Part shown: positions 43,600 to 48,775 of the stretch, piece after piece | How the letters are laid out: every line of letters begins with the position of its first letter | How positions within the stretch are numbered: position 1 is the first letter of the stretch | Source of the DNA: Xenococcus sp. MO_188.B8 | GTDB lineage: Bacteria; Cyanobacteriota; Cyanobacteriia; Cyanobacteriales; Xenococcaceae | Reading direction: 5' to 3' | Assembly: GCA_030065615.1 (NCBI GenBank) | Contig: JASJDR010000029.1 | Location: 1 to 48,775 of the forward strand | Length of the DNA stretch: 48,775 bases | Notes under the pieces: model-generated | Database searches by the model: none | What the model was told of the DNA's origin: nothing | What the model saw: only the letters and a program-made list of their open reading frames with translations | Position numbers and translations under genes: made by a program

Positions 43600-44706
43600 A
43601 TGAGTGAAGATTTATTATTGTCGAGCTATAGCTATAACTTGCCGACCGAGCTGATTGCCCAGACTCCTGTAGTACCTAGAGATAGTTCTCGTCTTTTGGT
43701 TGTAGCTTCACAGAAAACTCATAATCACAGTATTTTTGGTAATTTACCTGATTGGCTATTACCTGGAGATTTATTAGTCTTAAATGATACCCGAGTAATT
43801 CCAGCTCGTCTTTTTGGCACCAAGTCTACTGGCGCAGCTGTTGAGGTTTTACTGTTAGAAGAAACAGAAACCAATTGTTGGTTAGCTTTGGTGAAACCAG
43901 GGAAAAGATTTAAACTTGGCACAAAAATTTTATTCACTCCTAACCAAATTCAAGTTAATCGCAATAGTAAGTTCCCACAATTTTCGGCAACAGTGATTGC
44001 TAAAGATGAAGCAACGGGAGGACGTATCTTACGTTTTGATTGCGATTCTTCGGCGTCTTTTTGGCAATTGTTAGCCGATTTTGGAGAGATCCCCCTACCA
44101 CCTTACATTACTTCCCGTGAGTCCCAACCGACGCAATATCAAACTGTTTTTGCTCAAAAAGAGGGAGCTGTCGCTGCACCTACGGCTGGCTTACATTTTA
44201 CGAATGAGTTATTTGATAAATTAAAATCTCGGGGTATTGACAAAACCTATATTACTCTTCATGTGGGGGTAGGGACTTTTCGCCCTGTAGAAGTTGAAAA
44301 GATTAACGAACATCACATGCATCAGGAGTGGATTGAGGTTAGTGAAGAAACTGTCACTAAAATCAAGGATACTAAAGCTAGGGGCAGCAGAGTGATTGCG
44401 GTGGGAACAACTGCCGTTAGAGCTTTAGAAGGTGCAGCGAAATCCTCTCGGGTTAGTGAAGGTCATGAGTTGCAGGCTTTTCAGGGAAAAACTGATATCT
44501 TTATTTATCCAGGATATAATTGGCAAGTAGTTGATGGTTTAATTACCAATCTTCATTTACCTGGTTCTAGCTTATTAATGCTGGTTAGTGCTTTGACTGG
44601 TAGGGAACGTTTATTAAGTTTATATCAAGATGCGATCGCAAATCGTTATCGTTTCTACTCTTTCGGTGATGCAATGCTAATCTTACCAGAAGCAGTAAAT
44701 ATTTAA
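43600..44706 (+). CDS. queA: tRNA preQ1(34) S-adenosylmethionine ribosyltransferase-isomerase
   Basis: Penultimate step of queuosine tRNA modification: transfers the ribosyl part of SAM to preQ1 at position 34. The 368 residues begin at the ATG at 43600 (MSEDLLLSSYSYNLPTEL); the open frame extends five codons upstream without a better start. Family motifs: LIAQTPVVPRDSSRLLV, GDLLVLNDTRVIPARLFG, YQTVFAQKEGAVAAPTAGLH, LHVGVGTFRPVEVE and HMHQEWIEVSEET, with NLHLPGSSLLMLVSAL near the end. It stands alone. Confidence 0.96.
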   Translation: MSEDLLLSSYSYNLPTELIAQTPVVPRDSSRLLVVASQKTHNHSIFGNLPDWLLPGDLLVLNDTRVIPARLFGTKSTGAAVEVLLLEETETNCWLALVKPGKRFKLGTKILFTPNQIQVNRNSKFPQFSATVIAKDEATGGRILRFDCDSSASFWQLLADFGEIPLPPYITSRESQPTQYQTVFAQKEGAVAAPTAGLHFTNELFDKLKSRGIDKTYITLHVGVGTFRPVEVEKINEHHMHQEWIEVSEETVTKIKDTKARGSRVIAVGTTAVRALEGAAKSSRVSEGHELQAFQGKTDIFIYPGYNWQVVDGLITNLHLPGSSLLMLVSALTGRERLLSLYQDAIANRYRFYSFGDAMLILPEAVNI

Positions 44707-45400
44707 CATTTAGCATTTGGCATTTAACATTGATTATTTATCAGTAGCCAGTAACTAAACACAGTCCCTCAAAAAAACAAAAGACTATGAATAAACTCCA
44801 TAGACATCAAGCTCTAAGATATTGAATTTTACTTTTAGAGGGGCAGTTTCATTGGCTAATAATTGACATACAAAAGCTAACTAAACTACATTTACTGGCT
44901 GCCCCTCTCGCTTGTTTGCCTGAATTACCAACGAGGTATTCTGAACTAAAACTTGGTAATGTTTTGACAGAGTAAATAATAAAAAAAGATAAGTAGAAAT
45001 GAATAATTATCCCTGATAAATCTCACCTAAAGCAAATCGAACTTTTTTACCACCTCTGGCTAAGATGTAGTTGATACGCCATTGCTAGCGTTGCAATTCT
45101 ACCTAATAGTTACTCTTTGCTGGAAGATATCGGGCGGATTGGATACAGGAGACACAGAACCCAATCTCCTATTTGGAAGAAGCTTGTTTTTTACTGCCTC
45201 TTTTTGTGTCTGTAAATAAACTAACATCAAATTCTTCGTGAAAGCAACCACTTGTTACTCATGTTTACATTTATTAACAGGTAGATATATTTCTGTTAGA
45301 GAACTACAAGAAAGACCTTTTCTGGGTTAAGAATTTCCAAAATAATATAATGATCTATGATTTGACATAACCTATCTCTACCAGTAGCTTTATAACCTTT
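44707..45400. other. Intergenic region between queA and polA
   Basis: About 690 bp, no convincing gene. It starts with degenerate CATTTAGCATTTGGCATTT-type repeats. GAGGGGCAG (44838-44846) is inverted at 44899-44907 (CTGCCCCTC), 52 bp apart. A minus-strand stretch near 45000-45090 reads INYILARGGKKVRFALGEIY before a stop and may be a gene scrap I cannot name. polA has no strong Shine-Dalgarno; its promoter should lie in the last 100 bp. Confidence 0.45.
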
Positions 45401-48340
45401 ATGGCTCAATCTGCGGCAACCAATCAAGCTCTTGAAAACTCTATTGAACCAGTTTTTCTCCTAGTAGATGGTCATTCCTTGGCGTTTCGTTCTTATTATG
45501 CTTTTGCCCATTCTCGCCAAGGTCCCCTGCGGAGTTCGACAGGTATTCCTACTAGTATTTGTTTTGGGTTTTTAAATTCTTTACTACAAGTTATCGAATT
45601 ACAACAGCCTCAATATATCGCGATCGCATTTGATTTGGCAGCGCCGACTTTTCGCCAAGAAGCTGATAGTAACTATAAGGCAAATCGCAAAGAAACTCCT
45701 GACGATTTTATTCCTGACATGGCTAATTTACAACAGTTACTGGCTGCTTTAAATGTTAAGATTGCGACAAAAGCTGGCTATGAAGCTGATGATGTTTTAG
45801 GGACTTTAGCTCAGAAAGCAGCCCAGGAAGGATATCAAGTTAAAATCATTAGTGGCGATCGCGATTTGTTTCAATTAGTAGATGATGAGCGCAAAATTGA
45901 AATTTTATATCTCGATCCCAAAGCTTTTAAAAGTGCCAAGAAAAATTATACGGAATTTGATCGAGCTGCAGTAATTGCCAAGCTGAAAGTAGCTCCCGAA
46001 CAGGTTGTAGACTATAAGGCTTTATGTGGCGATCCATCTGATAATATTCCTGGTGTCAAAGGAGTTGGCGAAAAAACAGCGGTTAAGTTAATAGAAGAAT
46101 ATCAAAGTTTAGATGTTATCTATGAAAATTTAGAGAATATTAAAGGTGCAGTTAAAAAGAAATTAGAAACGGACAAAGATAATGCTTTTCATTCGCGCTA
46201 TTTGGCTAAAATTGTGGTCGATGTTCCTCTAGAAATTAATCTCGAAGATTGTCAATTTAAGAATTTTAATCCTCAAGCAGCACTGCCACTGTTGAAACAG
46301 TTAGAATTAAGAAAACTTAGCGATCGCTTAAAAGAATTTACCCAAGAAAAACAGCAGTCGTTAGAGGTTGAACTAGAACAATTAACATCACAGGATAATG
46401 GTCAGTTATCTTTATTCTCGACTGAAACTGCCACTAAAATTGAAGATAAGTCTGAAACTATTCCCCAAAATCAAATTACAAATACTATTCAACCTCTGAT
46501 TATTGATACCGAAAAAAAATTAGATAAACTATTGTCAATCTTAAGAGAAAAAACTAATATCGATAATCCCGTTGCTTGGGATACAGAAACCACATCTTTA
46601 GAACCGCATCATGGAGAATTAGTCGGTATTGGTTGTTGTTGGGGAGAGCAAAAAACAGATATTGCCTATATTCCTTTAGGTCATAAAAAGGGCACTCAAT
46701 TAGATAGACAAAAAACTCTAACTGCTTTAAAATCTATTCTAGAAAGCGATCGCTATCCTAAAGTATTTCAAAATAGTAAATTTGACCGTTTGGTGTTTCA
46801 TTATCAGGGAATTCAGCTAGCAGGAGTAGTTCTCGATACTATGCTGGCTAGCTATCTGCTTAATCCCGAAACAACTCATAATCTTACCGATTTATCCGAA
46901 CGTTACAATATTGACATTACGGCTAAAAGTTATAAAGATTTAGCCATACCTAAAGGAGAAACTATTGCCAATCTCGATATTAAGCTTACAGCAGAATATT
47001 GTGGTATCGATGCCTATACAACCTATTGTTTAGCTGACAAAATCAAAGAAGATTTAAATCAATTTCCTAAGTTGCAAAAACTGCTGGTAGAGGTTGAACA
47101 ACCCTTAGAGAAAATTTTAGCAGAGATGGAAATCACAGGAATCTCTTTAGATGTCCAATATTTACAAAAATTTTCTCAGCAACTAGATACCGATTTACAA
47201 AATATCGAACAACAAGTATACCAAGATGCGGGCGAAGAATTTAATCTTAGTTCTCCGAAGCAACTTAGTGTAATTCTCTTTGAAAAACTCAATCTCAATC
47301 GCAAAAAATCTCGTAAAACCAAGACTGGTTATTCCACAAACCAGGCTGTCTTAGAAAAGCTTAAAGGAGATCACCCAATAATTGAGCGTATTCTAGAGTA
47401 TCGAACTTTAGCAAAACTGAAATCTACCTATGTTGATGCAATTCCTAACTTAGTTCGAAAAGATACTCAAAGGGTTCATACTAACTTCAATCAAGCAGTC
47501 ACTGCAACAGGAAGACTTTCTTCTTCTAATCCTAATTTACAAAATATTCCGATTCGTACTGAGTTTTCGCGCCAAATTCGTAAAGCATTTCTTCCGAAAA
47601 AAGATTGGTTATTACTGGCCGCAGACTATTCACAAATTGAGTTAAGAATTTTAGCTCACTTAAGTCAAGAACCAGTGTTAGTAGATGCCTATCGTAATAG
47701 TCGAGATGTCCATAGTGTTACTGCTCAACTTTTATTTGAAAAAGAGCAGATAACTTCTGAGGAAAGACGTTTAGGTAAGATTATTAATTTTGGAGTTATC
47801 TATGGAATGGGGGCGCAAAGATTTTCTCGTGAATCTGGTTTTAAGAAGGAGATCGGCAAAGAATTTATTGATAAATACCATCAACGTTATAGCAAAGTTT
47901 TTGATTATTTAGAATCTGTCAAAAAACAAGCGATAAGTCAAGGTTTTGTCACTACTATCTTAGGGAGAAGACGTTATTTCAATTTTATCAGTGATAGTTT
48001 AAAGCAATTAAGAGGAGAACCAATTACTGATATTGATTTAGACGAAATTAATTATAGTTATCAAGATGCTCAATTATTAAGGGCAGCTGCCAATTCAACT
48101 ATTCAAGGTTCTAGTGCCGATATCATTAAAATTGCCATGGTAAAAATTCATCAGATATTGCAGGATTATCAAGCAAAATTATTATTACAAGTTCACGATG
48201 AATTAGTATTTGAAGTTCCTCAAAATGAATTGTCTGAATTACAAGCAAAAATCAAATATACTATGGAGCAAGCTGTTAGTTTGAGTATTCCTTTAGTAGT
48301 GGAAGTTAACCAAGGAACTAATTGGATGGAAGCCAAATAA
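45401..48340 (+). CDS. polA: DNA polymerase I
   Basis: Repair and Okazaki-fragment polymerase, 979 residues. The N-terminal 5' nuclease (about 15-300) has LVDGHSLAFRSYYAF, AGYEADDVLGTLAQ, SGDRDLFQLVDD and GDPSDNIPGVKGVGEKTA. The 3'-5' exonuclease domain (about 375-580) keeps the exo I motif AWDTETTSLEPHHGEL and exo II FQNSKFDRLVFH, so proofreading looks intact. The polymerase domain has motif A LLAADYSQIELRILAHLS, motif B RRLGKIINFGVIYGMG, and motif C LLLQVHDELVFEV. A 100-residue Gln/Thr-rich linker separates nuclease and exonuclease. An IS end begins about 5 bp after the stop. Confidence 0.97.
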   Translation: MAQSAATNQALENSIEPVFLLVDGHSLAFRSYYAFAHSRQGPLRSSTGIPTSICFGFLNSLLQVIELQQPQYIAIAFDLAAPTFRQEADSNYKANRKETPDDFIPDMANLQQLLAALNVKIATKAGYEADDVLGTLAQKAAQEGYQVKIISGDRDLFQLVDDERKIEILYLDPKAFKSAKKNYTEFDRAAVIAKLKVAPEQVVDYKALCGDPSDNIPGVKGVGEKTAVKLIEEYQSLDVIYENLENIKGAVKKKLETDKDNAFHSRYLAKIVVDVPLEINLEDCQFKNFNPQAALPLLKQLELRKLSDRLKEFTQEKQQSLEVELEQLTSQDNGQLSLFSTETATKIEDKSETIPQNQITNTIQPLIIDTEKKLDKLLSILREKTNIDNPVAWDTETTSLEPHHGELVGIGCCWGEQKTDIAYIPLGHKKGTQLDRQKTLTALKSILESDRYPKVFQNSKFDRLVFHYQGIQLAGVVLDTMLASYLLNPETTHNLTDLSERYNIDITAKSYKDLAIPKGETIANLDIKLTAEYCGIDAYTTYCLADKIKEDLNQFPKLQKLLVEVEQPLEKILAEMEITGISLDVQYLQKFSQQLDTDLQNIEQQVYQDAGEEFNLSSPKQLSVILFEKLNLNRKKSRKTKTGYSTNQAVLEKLKGDHPIIERILEYRTLAKLKSTYVDAIPNLVRKDTQRVHTNFNQAVTATGRLSSSNPNLQNIPIRTEFSRQIRKAFLPKKDWLLLAADYSQIELRILAHLSQEPVLVDAYRNSRDVHSVTAQLLFEKEQITSEERRLGKIINFGVIYGMGAQRFSRESGFKKEIGKEFIDKYHQRYSKVFDYLESVKKQAISQGFVTTILGRRRYFNFISDSLKQLRGEPITDIDLDEINYSYQDAQLLRAAANSTIQGSSADIIKIAMVKIHQILQDYQAKLLLQVHDELVFEVPQNELSELQAKIKYTMEQAVSLSIPLVVEVNQGTNWMEAK

Positions 48341-48465
48341 ATGATTGACATACTCCCGCCGCTAAAGCGGGGGATTCTAACATCTCACGATGGTAGTTTT
48401 CTGTTTCTTCCCCCACCAACTGGGTGAGCGAAATTTACTGTGGTAAATAGAGAGATAGGGAAGTA

Positions 48466-48640
48466 GGGAACGCGCACCAAGATAGGAAGGTAGGGAGATA
48501 ATTAGTCCCCAAGTCTCCAAGTCCCCAAGTCCCCAAGTCCCCACGCATTTTTTCGCTCACCTCCACCAACTAGAGCATTGTGACCAATCTCTTGGTGCGC
48601 GTTCCCTAGGTCGGGAAACCCGACCGGGGTCGCACCGCTA
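48466..48640. repeat. Copies of the tnpB-embedded GC-rich repeat ends
   Basis: On the minus strand AGCGGTGCGACCCCG (48624-48638) and GGGAACGCGCACCAAGA (48590-48606) bracket a short block with a self-complementary core (GTCGGG/CCCGAC, 48610-48626). A third, plus-strand copy of GGGAACGCGCACCAAGA is at 48466-48482. The same end words frame the insertion in the first tnpB at 30994-31090. Confidence 0.7.
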
Positions 48641-48775
48641 CTCCCTGTCGCTCTGAGTCCACAGACATTTTCTACTACCGTCTGCCCGACGGCGGTTATT
48701 CCTCGGTTTCTGACTTCTTGGGCTGCTGCCACATCTCTCGTAGTGGTATATCCGCACTCAGAGCAATGGTGAACT
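48502..48775 (-). CDS. tnpB: TnpB, C-terminal part (partial at window end)
   Basis: The minus-strand frame from the window edge reads HCSECGYTTTRDVAAAQEVR then NRGITAVG, the second half of the zinc knuckle and RuvC-III of TnpB (Asp in RDVAAA). It is a different TnpB subgroup from the one at 30739 (DADENGS there). After VVENVCG the frame passes through the GC-rich repeat (TGSSGATPVGFPDLGNAHQE) and then through a short tandem repeat that gives GLGDLGTW and a stop at 48502. The natural C-terminus may have been extended by these repeats. The start and most of the gene lie outside the window. Confidence 0.8.
   Translation of the reverse strand, partial: VHHCSECGYTTTRDVAAAQEVRNRGITAVGQTVVENVCGLRATGSSGATPVGFPDLGNAHQEIGHNALVGGGERKNAWGLGDLGTWRLGD

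Larger units (their letters stand above)
48345..48775 (-). mobile_element. Second IS1341-type element, right part (cut by the window end)
   Basis: TTGACATACTCCCGCC and the following hairpin (48355-48373, CCGC with GCGG) form the right end of cyanobacterial TnpB elements, read here on the minus strand. The element begins about 5 bp after the polA stop. Its tnpB runs off the window. A 9-bp repeat array (CCCCAAGTC type, 48506-48543) and the GC-rich repeat lie inside. Confidence 0.8.

Noticed and set aside
44838-44907. Inverted repeat GAGGGGCAG as a MITE or RNA gene
   Set aside because: Only 9 bp pair across 52 bp, with no further structure; recorded only as part of the intergenic region.

Overview
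The window reads as a chromosomal segment of an AT-rich, probably unicellular or colonial cyanobacterium. Evidence: many HIP1 octamers (GCGATCGC), heptanucleotide repeats between genes, a fused pntA followed by pntB, sbtA/sbtB bicarbonate-uptake genes, a DUF4388 protein, a cobA-hemD fusion and cyanobacterial-type IS630 and IS1341 elements. No rRNA, tRNA or CRISPR array was seen.

Layout. 1-1.6 kb: sbtA (5' end outside the window) and sbtB, visibly more GC-rich than the rest. 2.2-8.6 kb: a MscS channel with a cyclic-nucleotide-binding-like tail, pntA-pntB, an internally deleted IS630 copy and a DoxX protein. 8.7-10.5 kb: a junction where a decayed hpt, a secreted protein of unknown function and a truncated sulfotransferase meet. 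10.6-20.4 kb: a minus-strand exopolysaccharide operon (BY-kinase/Wzc, Wzx flippase, Wzy-like ligase/polymerase, CapA, GT2, sulfotransferase, GT4). 20.4-21.9 kb: a long AT-rich divergent intergenic region with a heparinase relic and two matching 14-bp palindromes. 21.9-25.3 kb: plus-strand priming sugar transferase, GT4 and AlgD/Ugd-type dehydrogenase. 25.6-28.7 kb: a tight cassette of PaaK/CapK-like adenylate-forming enzyme, two unrecognised proteins and a SAM methyltransferase.

29-48.8 kb: mostly housekeeping (cobA-hemD, murI, amiC, a PfkB kinase, lepB, queA, polA) with mobile elements (a TnpB-only IS, a candidate MITE, and a second TnpB IS directly after polA) and decayed genes (coiled-coil protein, pyrC). 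A MotA/TolQ-like and a MotB/OmpA-like gene, similar in layout to ZorA and ZorB, lie 5 kb apart.

The 10-25 kb block can be read as one Wzx/Wzy-type pathway: priming on undecaprenyl phosphate, glycosyl additions with a uronic acid supply, flipping, polymerisation and chain-length control. The sulfotransferases suggest a sulfated polymer. The most system-like novelty is the PaaK-unknown-unknown-methyltransferase cassette; next are the split Zor-like pair and a GC-rich repeat embedded in frame in both tnpB genes. At least seven decayed genes in 49 kb indicate active gene loss. All homology statements come from reading translations and recalling families; nothing was searched or computed.
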